Positions 24,801-31,210 of a DNA stretch of 38,685 nucleotides are shown here, piece by piece (position 1 is the first letter of the stretch; each line of letters opens with the position of its first letter). The stretch spans positions 1 through 38,685 of the forward strand of contig VEOW01000086.1 of NCBI GenBank assembly GCA_012026785.1, read 5' to 3'. A model generated the notes under the pieces. That model was not told where the DNA came from and searched no databases. It was given only the letters and a program-made list of their open reading frames with translations. Source of the stretch: Chloroflexota bacterium. GTDB taxonomy: Bacteria; Chloroflexota; Limnocylindria; Limnocylindrales; CSP1-4. A program made the position numbers and the translations under genes.

Positions 24801-25769
24801 CGATCGGACGAGACACTCGACGGCCAGCGGCTCGTGCTCTGCGGCATCGTTGTGGGGTCTCGGGTCGTCGTCACGCGGACACGCTCGACGATGGCGGTGG
24901 TCACCCTCGAGGACGTCCAGGGCTCGATCGAGGTCGTCGTCTTCCCGCGGCTGTGGGAACAGACCGGCCCGATCTGGGCCGACGGGGCGATCCTGCTGGT
25001 CGCCGGTCGGGTCGATCACCGCGGCGAGGAGGTCTCGCTGCTGGCCGATGTCGTCGTGCCGTGGGACGAGGCGGTCGCCAAGGGGCCAGAGGCGTTTGCG
25101 CAGGAGGTGGCGAGCTCCGATCGCGGCCCGATGCGACGTCGTCAGCAGCCCGTGGCGGTTGGCCCGGGCGGGCCGGCCAACGGTTCGAACGGGAACGGTA
25201 CCAACGGCAACGGCCATACCCCCGTCGCCTCACCCGCGCGAGCCCCGGCCGCGGCCGGCGCCGTGGCCCTTGGTCGCCGGCCCGACATCCCGTACGTTTC
25301 GCCGCTGCGCGGTGGGGTCATGCCCGAGGCCGGGCCACTCGAGCTGCCCGGCGCCGCTCGCGCCGCCCAGGCCGTATCGCTGCCGGCCATCGCCCCCGCG
25401 GAACCGATCACCACGCACAACGAGGGCGAGGACGAGCCCGCGCTCCCCGAGGAGGCCCGCTCTCGCGCCGCGGCCGAGGCCGCCAGCTCGACCGCGCCGG
25501 TGGAGGTCGGCGATCCCTCCGATGTGCTGCACGTCCGCTTCGGCGGCGCGCCCGCGGCGCGCCTGGTGTCGGCCATGGAGACGTTCCGACAGCTCGCCCG
25601 CGAGCGCCCCGGCGAGACGCGGGTCGTCGTTCATGTTCCCGCACCCGGCGGCCACGCGCTGCCGATGGAGCTTCGGAGCGGCGTGGCCTACGACGCGGAG
25701 CTGCTGGCCGAGATCCGTCGCCGGTTGGGCGACGGCGTGGTCCAGCTGTCGGTGGCCCCGCCCGGCTGA
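21891..25769 (+). CDS. dnaE: DNA polymerase III subunit alpha
   Basis: A 1292-aa replicative polymerase of the DnaE type. The N-terminal PHP domain (about 1-275) starts VHLHTHSEFSLLDG and keeps the metal-ligand set expected of active PHP domains (HTH, TDHG, GVET, PFHLVLLA, LSACLNGEV, TNDLHYV), so intrinsic exonuclease activity is possible. The catalytic palm has MPDIDVDFQDDRRDEV (about 398-413) with the two Asp of PDIDVDF; PHAATHAAGV-type text follows (ARNASTHAAGVVIS). An OB-fold lies at about 980-1060 (VLCGIVVGSRVVVTRTRS). It is followed by an unusual low-complexity linker of about 120 residues (about 1082-1205; Gly/Asn then Ala/Pro rich) and a small C-terminal domain (DVLHVRFGGAPAARLVS). 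GTG 21891 gives the conserved start; the ATG 11 nt upstream is out of frame. Confidence 0.97.
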   Translation: MAIASNDFVHLHTHSEFSLLDGLGRITDLVDEASTKGFDSLALTDHGALYGAVAFHQAAIQRGIRPIIGVETYVARRSMTDKEGKADAQPFHLVLLASDLTGYRNLCRLVTDAHIDGYYYKPRIDREHLARYSKGLIGLSACLNGEVSRALEVEDWDLARAVAGSYAEILGKDRFFLELQDHGLAEQRRLNEQLLRLAPEMGLGLVVTNDLHYVRREQAPAHDVLLCVGTASNLDTPGRLKFETDDFFLKSAAEMASLFPDHPEAILNTKRIAEMCQVELPLGQTRIPHFPVPDGETVESWLRKECQRGLEWRYGTPTPELQARLDYELGVIIEMGYAGYFLIVADFIRFAREQGIATTCRGSAPGSIVTYTLGITPVDPIAYDLPFERFLNPDRVTMPDIDVDFQDDRRDEVIAYVARKYGQDHVAQIITFGTMLARAAIRDVGRVLGHSYGDVDRVAKAVPNQLGIKLDEALETSPQLREQYDGDPGVKRMIDFAKQLEGVARNASTHAAGVVISREPLTELMPLQKATNSDALMTQYEMHAIEALGLLKFDFLGLSNLTILKNAVDAIRAHRGVEVNLETIPLDDARTFELLASGETTGVFQLESAGMRRYVRELRPTSVFDLAAMVALYRPGPMDNIPAYIRRKHGQEAVTYLHPLLEPFLARTYGIFVYQEDIMAAAIALGGFRGPEADTLGYAIRKKKSSVLRSMREKFVTQAAERGVPAGVIDQVFAAFQPFERYGFNKAHATCYGLIAYQTAYLKANYTVDYMASVLSAFRDNEEKVAAAIAECRRLGIEVRPPDVTKSAVEFTVEDEAIRFGLLAVKNVGQGAIESIIASREAEGPFRSLGDFCRRIDLRLANRKVLESLAKVGALSAFGHHAQVIEGLEDAMAAGQAAQRDLATGQTSLFDAGAEDALVLERPLPDVGEAPVRERLRWEKELLGLYLSEHPMGEVADRVAAFVTAYSGDLRSDETLDGQRLVLCGIVVGSRVVVTRTRSTMAVVTLEDVQGSIEVVVFPRLWEQTGPIWADGAILLVAGRVDHRGEEVSLLADVVVPWDEAVAKGPEAFAQEVASSDRGPMRRRQQPVAVGPGGPANGSNGNGTNGNGHTPVASPARAPAAAGAVALGRRPDIPYVSPLRGGVMPEAGPLELPGAARAAQAVSLPAIAPAEPITTHNEGEDEPALPEEARSRAAAEAASSTAPVEVGDPSDVLHVRFGGAPAARLVSAMETFRQLARERPGETRVVVHVPAPGGHALPMELRSGVAYDAELLAEIRRRLGDGVVQLSVAPPG

Positions 25770-26065
25770 CCCTGCGCCTCCTTCCCGTCCTGGCCCCTTA
25801 CTGCTCCCGCCGCCGCCGTCCTCGGCCCCGATATCCATCTGCCGTATCGGAATCGGGCTGACCGAGCGTGGCACGCACCTCCGCGGGGCCGTTGAGCGTC
25901 ACCGGCCGAACTCGCTCAGTCGGTTTCCTATCCCTCAGCCGGATGACCGTGGTGCGAGGCCGTTCTTGCGCCCTGCGCCCGGCCCGCGACGGGCGAGACA
26001 CCCCGCTCGGTCCAAGATCGACGCGGGTCGCGCCGGAGATCGGCGCGGGAAGGAGTGCGTTCGCG
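25770..26065. other. Intergenic region after dnaE
   Basis: This 296-nt region contains no feature that I can support. A frame open from 25868 into the next gene encodes Arg/Ser-rich text without conserved character and is regarded as noncoding extension. Confidence 0.45.
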
Positions 26066-26299
26066 ATGCTCGACAAGTGCACGATGAAGGGCTGCGGCAA
26101 GCCGATTGCCTACCACGTCGTCCTGTCGGTCCCGTCCGATATCGCAGGGCCCGGTGGGGCCATGAACGAGGCGGCCCTCGCAGACGCGGCGGTCCTGCCT
26201 GCGTGCGCCGACCATGTCGACCACGTCGCGAAGGTCTTCTACGGCGCGGCGTACGCGCGCGAAGGAACGGTTACCGCCTCGGCCTCGGAAGGGCGATGA
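26066..26299 (+). CDS. Small Cys/His-containing protein, possible zinc site
   Basis: A 77-aa protein starting MLDKCTMKGCGKPIAYHVV. It has Cys residues at 5 and 10 and a later C..H pair (LPACADHVDH), a CX4C plus CX2H arrangement compatible with one zinc ion. The motif KCTMKGCGKPIAYH looks like small zinc-ribbon proteins in which the two halves flank a variable loop. ATG 26066 is chosen because AAGGAG lies about 10 nt before it; the frame is open upstream but without conserved character. It is followed by a DUF1059-like gene, and the set of three small genes probably forms one transcript. Function unknown. Confidence 0.68.
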   Translation: MLDKCTMKGCGKPIAYHVVLSVPSDIAGPGGAMNEAALADAAVLPACADHVDHVAKVFYGAAYAREGTVTASASEGR

Positions 26300-26304
26300 T
26301 GTAG

Positions 26305-26321
26305 CGGTCCGGCTCGGACCG
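26305..26321. other. Small hairpin between two short genes
   Basis: CGGTCCG and CGGACCG form a 7-bp stem with a 3-nt loop just after the stop at 26299. No T-tract follows. It may be incidental in such GC-rich DNA. Confidence 0.3.
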
Positions 26322-26350
26322 TCGGCGCCGGCACGTTCGCGGAGGGCAAC

Positions 26351-26524
26351 GTGAAGGAGGTCACCTGCATCTGCGGCTGGACCTGCCGCGGGACCGAGGA
26401 CGAGGTCGTTGCCCAGGTGATGGCCCACGGGCGGGACGCACACGGCATCGAATCGACCCGCGAGGAGATCCTGGCCATCGCCGTCGAGGTCCCGCCGCCG
26501 CCGGCCTCGCCGGCCGCCGACTGA
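26351..26524 (+). CDS. DUF1059-like small protein
   Basis: A 57-aa protein encoded from GTG 26351, with GGAGG at 26341-26345 as ribosome binding site. It begins MKEVTCICGWTCRGTEDEVV and continues QVMAHGRDAHGIESTREEIL, which is the pattern of DUF1059: a CxCG-type motif, a second Cys, a T-E-D/E-E segment and a conserved H-x3-5-HG motif. The tail is Pro/Ala rich (VPPPPASPAAD). It is shorter than the usual cutoff of ORF callers and is easily missed. The two N-terminal Cys, a third Cys and the His pair could bind a metal. Function of the family is unknown. It ends 6 nt before the next gene. Confidence 0.78.
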   Translation: MKEVTCICGWTCRGTEDEVVAQVMAHGRDAHGIESTREEILAIAVEVPPPPASPAAD

Positions 26525-26530
26525 CGCGTC

Positions 26531-27043
26531 ATGGCCCGACTCGAGCCGCCCGTTGGTTCGACCGCCTGGTCGCCCGACTTCGTCGCCCAGACCCTCGAGC
26601 TGCTGGTCGTCTTCGGGCACGGCGGTGAGATTCGATCGCTCCGACCCGTGCATGCCGACGCGCTGCGAGTCGGCTGGGCGGTTGGCCGCTCGGCGGACGA
26701 GATCCTGTCCGAGCTGCTGGCGCGCTACGGTCTGACGCCGCGCGTCCTCCACTCGACCTCTTGGCGACACGACAACGGCCACGTGTTGTTGACCTATCTC
26801 GCGGTGGTCGACGCCCCCGCGGATCCAGGACCACACCTCGTCGACGAACCGGTCAGCCGCACCGAGCTGGCGCGCGGCGACGCCACGGCCGCCCCGGCCT
26901 CGATCCGGACGGCGCAGGTCCTCGAGCACGCCCTGCGCCATCTCGCCTGGCTCGTCGCCGACGACCCCGCCATCGCCGCCGCGCTCCCCGAATGGCGCCA
27001 GCTCCTCGAACCCTACGTCCCGGAGCCGTTCCGCGGGCTCTAG
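26531..27043 (+). CDS. Hypothetical soluble protein
   Basis: A 170-aa protein with no signal peptide or membrane segment. It opens MARLEPPVGSTAWSPDFVAQ and contains a compact alpha/beta-looking core (VGRSADEILSELLARYG, VLHSTSWRHDNGHVLLTYLA). The C-terminal third is helical and Trp/Leu rich (LEHALRHLAWLVADDPAIA, LPEWRQLLEPYVP). I do not recognise a family. ATG 26531 is 6 nt after the preceding stop. Its TAG shares the sequence CTAG with the TAG of the convergent gene, so the two stop codons overlap by two bases. Confidence 0.75.
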   Translation: MARLEPPVGSTAWSPDFVAQTLELLVVFGHGGEIRSLRPVHADALRVGWAVGRSADEILSELLARYGLTPRVLHSTSWRHDNGHVLLTYLAVVDAPADPGPHLVDEPVSRTELARGDATAAPASIRTAQVLEHALRHLAWLVADDPAIAAALPEWRQLLEPYVPEPFRGL

Positions 27044-28122
27044 TTCTCTCCGGCGGGCGAAACCGCTATTGGATCGATTCGCGCGACGACGAAGGCCTGC
27101 CCGGCCGCCTCGCACATGAAGCAGGAGTCCTGCGGGAAGTCGATGATCGATCGGACCAGGTAGAGCGCCCGACGCGGTTCGGCGAGCCGGTCGGTTGACC
27201 ACCTCGCGTCCGGGGCGAACGTTTCGTACGCCAGGTTCTGGACTCGAACGCTGCCCTCGGGCACGGCCGTGAAGATCGTGTCTCCGTCGATCCGAGTCGG
27301 TTGAATCGCCTCAGGTGTGAGGAACCCGACCCTGCCGCACGCGAATAATGGCGCCGCGCTGCCCTCGGGGGCCCGGCACCGCAGCGGCTCCATGGCCGCC
27401 ACGAGCCAGGCATCGACCACGAACAGCGGCCCAACGGAGATCCCGTCAGGTCCGATGGGGTGTTCGAATGATTGCAGGCGCCTGATCCAGGTCACCATCG
27501 AGTCGAGCTGCCACGCGATGGCGCCATCGAACCTTCGCACCGATCCGATCAACTCGACGTGACCTGTGGAGGCCAGACGAAGTGCTTGGGGACCGTCGAA
27601 CTCGCCGACCTGCCTACTTGCCTCGACGTCGTCCTCGTAGACCGGCGCGGAGTCCGGCCACACCAGGAGCTCCGTCCCGGCCAGGTGTCCGATCGGGCAC
27701 GGAGCCGGTACCGGATCGAATGCGCAGAAGAAGTCCCTTGACTCGATGCGTGCGTCGACGATCGCCACTCGATCCCCCCAGGCCGCGACCGGCGTCTCCG
27801 CAACGAGGCGTGCGAAGTCCTCCGCGCCGAGAATGGTCACCCGAGGCGGCACAGGAGATGGGGTGGCCTGGAGGCCGTGTTCGGGCGCCGGGAGCGGCAG
27901 CTTGAAGCCCGCACTTGCGAAGACGACGGCGGTGCCCGCGAGGACGGCTGCGAGTGCCAGCCAGCCGCGGCGAAGCCGAAGAGCGGGGGCGGGAACCGAC
28001 CGCTGCTGGGCGATGCTGGATGCCCGCTCGTGAATCGCCGCCGGCAGCGTGTCCGGCGGGCTGCCCGCACCGCCACGACGTTCGAGATGGGCTCGAAGCC
28101 GGGCGTCGTCGAGATCGTTCAC
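27040..28122 (-). CDS. Membrane-anchored protein, putative anti-sigma partner of the ECF factor
   Basis: A 360-aa protein with a short cytoplasmic N-terminus (about 1-48; MNDLDDARLRAHLERRGG), one membrane segment (about 50-72; GWLALAAVLAGTAVVFASAGF) and a large extracytoplasmic domain. The N-terminus lacks the HX3CX2C zinc motif of classic ZAS anti-sigma factors, so the anti-sigma role rests on topology and coupling. The outer domain contains Cys pairs (FFCAFDPVPAPCPIGH; DSCFMCEAAG) that could be redox sensitive. GTG 28122 overlaps the sigma factor stop in GTGA, which fits sigma/anti-sigma co-translation. The stop overlaps that of the convergent gene at CTAG. An unrelated lipoprotein-like role is possible. 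Confidence 0.72.
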   Translation of the reverse strand: MNDLDDARLRAHLERRGGAGSPPDTLPAAIHERASSIAQQRSVPAPALRLRRGWLALAAVLAGTAVVFASAGFKLPLPAPEHGLQATPSPVPPRVTILGAEDFARLVAETPVAAWGDRVAIVDARIESRDFFCAFDPVPAPCPIGHLAGTELLVWPDSAPVYEDDVEASRQVGEFDGPQALRLASTGHVELIGSVRRFDGAIAWQLDSMVTWIRRLQSFEHPIGPDGISVGPLFVVDAWLVAAMEPLRCRAPEGSAAPLFACGRVGFLTPEAIQPTRIDGDTIFTAVPEGSVRVQNLAYETFAPDARWSTDRLAEPRRALYLVRSIIDFPQDSCFMCEAAGQAFVVARIDPIAVSPAGEN

Positions 28123-28655
28123 GGCCGTCGCTCCTCGGCGAGGGCCGCCTCGAGCGAGCGACGGGCACGCCAGAGCCGTGACTTGACCGTGCCTTCTCGC
28201 ACGCCGAGGCGGTCGGCAATCTCCCGGAGCCCAAGCTCGTCGCGATAGTGGAGGACGAGGAGCGCCCGCTCGTCGACCGTCAGCCGTTCGAAGGCCCGGT
28301 CGAAGGCGTCCGCTTCAGCCGCCAGCACCGTGGGATCGAGGGCCGCCGGATCGTTCGACCCCGAGGGCCGGTCGTCGAAGCTGATCTCGCGGATCGAACG
28401 CCGCCGCCGCAGCGTCATTCGACAGGCATTCACGACGATCCGACCGAGCCAGGCATCGAACCGATCCGGGTCGCGCAGCCGCGGGAAGCTCCGCCACGCG
28501 CTCACGAACGCGTCCTGCGTCGCCTCCTCGGCGTCGCGCTCGCTGCCCAGGATCGCGAGCGCCGTCCGGTACACGCCGCGCACCTCCTGTCGAACGAGGG
28601 CATCGAAGGCCTCGAGATCGCCGCGACGAGCCGCCTCGACGAGCTCCAGCTTCAA
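28119..28655 (-). CDS. ECF-type RNA polymerase sigma factor (first)
   Basis: A 178-aa sigma-70 family factor with only regions 2 and 4. Region 2 runs from LVEAARRGDLEAFDALVRQE through ERDAEEATQDAFVSAWRSF to FDAWLGRIVVNACR; region 4 is FERLTVDERALLVLHYRDEL and the helix-turn-helix LREIADRLGVREGTVKSRL. TTG 28655 is preferred because AAAGGAGG lies 4-5 nt before it and no ATG/GTG offers better spacing. An ECF-like promoter (GGAACC, N16, CATC; 28711-28686 minus) sits just upstream, suggesting autoregulation. The next gene encodes a membrane protein, the likely anti-sigma. Confidence 0.9.
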   Translation of the reverse strand: MKLELVEAARRGDLEAFDALVRQEVRGVYRTALAILGSERDAEEATQDAFVSAWRSFPRLRDPDRFDAWLGRIVVNACRMTLRRRRSIREISFDDRPSGSNDPAALDPTVLAAEADAFDRAFERLTVDERALLVLHYRDELGLREIADRLGVREGTVKSRLWRARRSLEAALAEERRP

Positions 28656-28685
28656 GCCGCCTCCTTTGCGCCCTCCACCAGATTC

Positions 28686-28711
28686 GATGCAGGAAGTTCG
28701 GCTCCGGTTCC
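28686..28711 (-). promoter_or_regulatory. ECF-type promoter (GGAACC-N16-CATC)
   Basis: GGAACC (28711-28706) and CATC (28689-28686) are 16 nt apart on the minus strand. The first 8 bases (GGAACCGG) equal those of the promoter at 31121, but CATC differs by one base from CGTC. It would drive the sigma gene from about 28679. Confidence 0.5.
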
Positions 28712-28720
28712 CGTACTCCT

Positions 28721-29188
28721 CTACCAGCGCCCGAAGGCCGGATGACCGGGGCCGACGGAAACGAAGGAAGCGCGGCCGCTGGCGGTGAGGGCGCCGCCGG
28801 ATTCGACCGTCGTCTCGACCGTCGCGCGGTCGTCCCGGAGGTCCACGACGCGGCCGACGACGCGCACGGGCTGGTCCGAGGGCGTCGGCTTGCGGAACCG
28901 GATCGACAGCTCGGCCGTGACGGTCGACGGCGGGGTGGGGGAGCCGGAGCGAGCCATGAGGGCGGCGATCGCCGTCCAGTTCGAATGACAGTCGATCAGC
29001 GTGCCCAAGATGCCGCCGTTGACGAACCCGTCGAACGCCTCGTGCTCGGGTCGCGGCCGCCACTCGGCGACGACGGTTCCGTCGTCGCTTTCGAAGCTCC
29101 GGATTCGAAGGCCCCGCTCGTTCGCCGGCCCGCACCCGAAGCAGCGTCCCGCCGGCGCGAGTCGCTCCTGGAGGGAGGTGCCGTTCAT
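28721..29188 (-). CDS. PaaI-like hotdog-fold thioesterase
   Basis: A 155-aa single hotdog domain. The opening CFGCGPANERGLRIRSF and the central helix EAFDGFVNGGILGTLIDCHSNW match the acyl-CoA thioesterase family of the PaaI/YigI kind; the usual HGG of the catalytic loop reads NGG here, as in a subgroup with a conserved IDCH. C-terminal strands are present (AELSIRFRKPTPSDQPV; GRASFVSVG). ATG 29188 has no Shine-Dalgarno but a TACCAT box 7 nt upstream. It would hydrolyse an acyl-CoA thioester; the substrate is unknown. The gene stands alone between the sigma operon and the tRNA. Confidence 0.87.
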   Translation of the reverse strand: MNGTSLQERLAPAGRCFGCGPANERGLRIRSFESDDGTVVAEWRPRPEHEAFDGFVNGGILGTLIDCHSNWTAIAALMARSGSPTPPSTVTAELSIRFRKPTPSDQPVRVVGRVVDLRDDRATVETTVESGGALTASGRASFVSVGPGHPAFGRW

Positions 29189-29195
29189 CGACGAA

Positions 29196-29201
29196 ATGGT
29201 A
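29196..29201 (-). promoter_or_regulatory. Candidate -10 element for leaderless thioesterase mRNA
   Basis: TACCAT on the minus strand (29201-29196) lies 7 nt before ATG 29188. No Shine-Dalgarno is present. Same box and spacing as in front of dnaE. Confidence 0.4.
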
Positions 29202-29231
29202 TGGCGGCCTGTTCGAACCTACGCCAGGTTC

Positions 29232-29260
29232 TTGCACAACTCGAACGGATGTTCTATACT
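29232..29260 (+). promoter_or_regulatory. Strong promoter of tRNA-Leu with LexA-box-like operator
   Basis: TTGCAC (29232-29237) and TATACT (29255-29260) are 17 nt apart, the best sigma-70 match in the window, 34 nt before the tRNA. The spacer and -10 contain TCGAACGGATGTTCTA (29241-29256), which matches the Gram-positive/actinobacterial SOS box TCGAAC-N4-GTTCGA at 11 of 12 fixed positions. Further TTCGAAC half sites flank it (29212-29218 and 29260-29266). Confidence 0.65.
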
Positions 29261-29294
29261 TCGAACGGGCACCGAACCACTAGACTGGGGGTAC

Positions 29295-29381
29295 GCGGCG
29301 GTGCTGGAATTGGCATTCAGGGCAGGCTCAAACCCTGCTGTCCGCAAGGGCATGTGGGTTCGAATCCCACCCGCCGCACCA
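29295..29381 (+). tRNA. tRNA-Leu (anticodon CAA)
   Basis: An 87-nt class II tRNA. The acceptor stem GCGGCGG (29295-29301) pairs with CCGCCGC (29371-29377), followed by A73 and an encoded CCA. The anticodon stem GCAGG/CCTGC closes loop CTCAAAC with anticodon CAA at 29329-29331. The long variable arm (TGTCC GCAA GGGCA) and the T arm GTGGG-TTCGAAT-CCCAC complete the leucine-type cloverleaf. It has its own strong promoter and is followed directly by a homing-endonuclease-like ORF. Confidence 0.95.
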
Positions 29382-30023
29382 GATCCCTTCGAGGGCTTCG
29401 AGTGTCGAGCGACGCCACCCGATGTCACGGCATGCGCCGACATTCGAGCGTTGGGCGAGACGTACGTCTACCTGCTCGGCCTCTACCTTGGCGACGGATG
29501 CATCAGCCGCGCACCAAAGAACGTCTGGCGGCTCAGGATCTTCCAGGACCAGCGGTACACGAACCTGATTGCTGCTTGCACGTCCGCAATGGCCGAGGTC
29601 GGCGGTGTTCGCGTGGGACACGTCCAACGAATCGGCTGCATCGAGATCGGCAGCTACTCGAAGCACTGGACGTGCCTCTTTCCCCAACACGGCGAGGGCG
29701 TGAAGCACGAGAGAGTCATTCAACTCAAGGCTTGGCAGAACCACCTTGTCTGGTTGCACCCGCAGGCCCTCATACGCGGGTTGATTCAGTCGGACGGCTG
29801 CCGTGTCGTGAACTGGGTGAAGCGCCCGCTCCGAGATGGCATCAAGAAGTACGGGTACATCCGCTACTTCTTCACGAACACGTCGAGCGACATCCGACAG
29901 CTCTTCGTAGACACGTGCGCCTTGATCGGAGTGGAGTGTCGCCCTGACGGCGAGAAGAACATCTCGATTGCCCGCCGTCACAGTGTCCAACTGCTCGAGG
30001 AGTTCATCGGGCCGAAGTCGTAG
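29352..30023 (+). CDS. Free-standing LAGLIDADG homing-endonuclease-like protein next to tRNA-Leu
   Basis: The protein (223 aa from ATG 29352) has two LAGLIDADG motifs, YLLGLYLGDG and LIRGLIQSDG, separated by about 100 residues, as in single-chain monomeric enzymes. The Asp in each motif that would bind metal is present. Other constrained text includes FPQHGEGVKHERVIQLKAWQ, FFTNTSSDIRQLF and the C-terminal LLEEFIGPKS; I recall similar free-standing proteins as frequent in Actinobacteria. The start is uncertain: ATG 29352 is inside the tRNA variable/T-arm region, and the only other start before the first motif is TTG 29451, which leaves about four residues before it. Base composition is visibly lower in GC and codon use less biased than in neighbours, suggesting acquisition. 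It may be nuclease, or a DNA-binding derivative. Confidence 0.8.
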   Translation: MWVRIPPAAPDPFEGFECRATPPDVTACADIRALGETYVYLLGLYLGDGCISRAPKNVWRLRIFQDQRYTNLIAACTSAMAEVGGVRVGHVQRIGCIEIGSYSKHWTCLFPQHGEGVKHERVIQLKAWQNHLVWLHPQALIRGLIQSDGCRVVNWVKRPLRDGIKKYGYIRYFFTNTSSDIRQLFVDTCALIGVECRPDGEKNISIARRHSVQLLEEFIGPKS

Positions 30024-30047
30024 TACGCAGGCGCCGCCTGTGCTCGC

Positions 30048-30053
30048 TATCGT
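30048..30053 (+). promoter_or_regulatory. Candidate -10 element for leaderless phosphotriesterase-like mRNA
   Basis: TATCGT ends 7 nt before ATG 30061, and no Shine-Dalgarno is visible. No convincing -35. Confidence 0.35.
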
Positions 30054-30060
30054 TCCGGCG

Positions 30061-31095
30061 ATGGCCGATCAGATCATGACCGTGCTCGGGCCGATCGAGC
30101 CGGAGGCGCTCGGCGTGACGCTGGCGCACGAGCACCTCGTGTTCGACCTGCGGTGCCTGTGGGAGGAGCCGCCACCGGAGCGCGCCCACCTGGCCGACGC
30201 GGAGCCCACGCTCGAGAACCGCGGCGAGCTGACGCGCGACCCATACCACTCGAAGGTGAACCTCCATAACGACGTCCCGGCGCTCGTTGAGGACGACCTC
30301 CGCCGCTACCGGGCGGCCGGCGGGATGGCGCTCGTCGACCTGACGACGAACGGGCTGGCGCCAAACCCCGAGGCAGCGGTCGCCCTCTCGAAGGCAACCG
30401 GGGTACACGTCGTCCACGGCGCCGGCTACTACCGACGGCGCTGCCTGCCCGACGAGGTCGAGGACCTCTCGGAAGACGCCCTGGCCGACGAGCTGGAACG
30501 CGCCGTGCGAGAAGGCCTTCACGGCACGAGCGTGAGAGCGGGAATCCTCGGCGAGCTTGGTACTGCCACCCCGATCCAGCCGTTCGAGGAGCGCCAGCTG
30601 CGCGCGGCGGCTCGCGTGCAGCGAACGACCGGCGTGGGGATCAACGTCCACCCCGCGATCTGGGGCCACGAGCACCTTAGGATCATCGAGATTCTCGAGG
30701 ATGCCGGCGCAAACCTCTCGCGGGTCGCGATCAGCCACTGTGACGAGCTCGTCGAGCCGGAGTGGCACGCGAGGATCGCCGAGCGCGGGGTGATGCTGAG
30801 CTTCGACACGTTCGGGTCGGAGGGCGTCTCGGACAGCGACGGCAGCCAGGAACCGCGCGACAGCGAGCGCCTCGAATGCCTGCTCCGGCTGCTCGATGCC
30901 GGCCGCACCGGGCAGGTGCTGCTGTCGCACGACGTGTGCACCCGCCTCCAGCTCCACCGCTACGGCGGGTGGGGCTACGACCACATCCTCGTCAGCATCG
31001 TGCCGGCGCTGCGCCGTCGCGGAGTGAGCCAGGACGACATCGATCGGATGCTGATCGACAGCCCAAGGCGGCTGCTCGCGATGCCCTCCGCCTGA
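30061..31095 (+). CDS. Phosphotriesterase-family metal-dependent hydrolase
   Basis: A 344-aa TIM-barrel amidohydrolase of the PTE/PHP family. Metal ligands are H23 and H25 (TLAHEHLVFD), H197 (GINVHPAI), H226 (AISHCDE) and D291 (LLSHDVC). The bridging residue, a carboxylated lysine in true phosphotriesterases, aligns with E165 in GILGELGTAT, as in E. coli PHP (YhfV). This places it in the Glu-bridged branch, which includes lactonases and esterases of unknown substrate rather than organophosphate hydrolases. ATG 30061 gives a normal length and start (MADQIMTVLGPI). It is a separate transcription unit between the homing-endonuclease-like ORF and the ECF operon. Confidence 0.9.
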   Translation: MADQIMTVLGPIEPEALGVTLAHEHLVFDLRCLWEEPPPERAHLADAEPTLENRGELTRDPYHSKVNLHNDVPALVEDDLRRYRAAGGMALVDLTTNGLAPNPEAAVALSKATGVHVVHGAGYYRRRCLPDEVEDLSEDALADELERAVREGLHGTSVRAGILGELGTATPIQPFEERQLRAAARVQRTTGVGINVHPAIWGHEHLRIIEILEDAGANLSRVAISHCDELVEPEWHARIAERGVMLSFDTFGSEGVSDSDGSQEPRDSERLECLLRLLDAGRTGQVLLSHDVCTRLQLHRYGGWGYDHILVSIVPALRRRGVSQDDIDRMLIDSPRRLLAMPSA

Positions 31096-31120
31096 CATCC
31101 TGGTTCCGGTCGGGAGGCGG

Positions 31121-31146
31121 GGAACCGGCGCAAGTCGCGGTCCGTC
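31121..31146 (+). promoter_or_regulatory. ECF-type promoter (GGAACC-N16-CGTC)
   Basis: GGAACC (31121-31126) and CGTC (31143-31146) are 16 nt apart, a textbook ECF sigma promoter. It lies upstream of the second sigma gene, so autoregulation is likely. The identical arrangement occurs at 32935-32960. Confidence 0.75.
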
Positions 31147-31210
31147 TGCCCCTGGACCGATGCTAGACTCGCCCGGCTTCACCATCGCCGTCCGGAGGAT
31201 GCCCCCGAGC

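Noticed and set aside
29295-30060. tRNA-borne integrative element at tRNA-Leu
   Set aside because: No integrase and no direct repeat of the tRNA 3' end is visible downstream; only the LAGLIDADG ORF is present.
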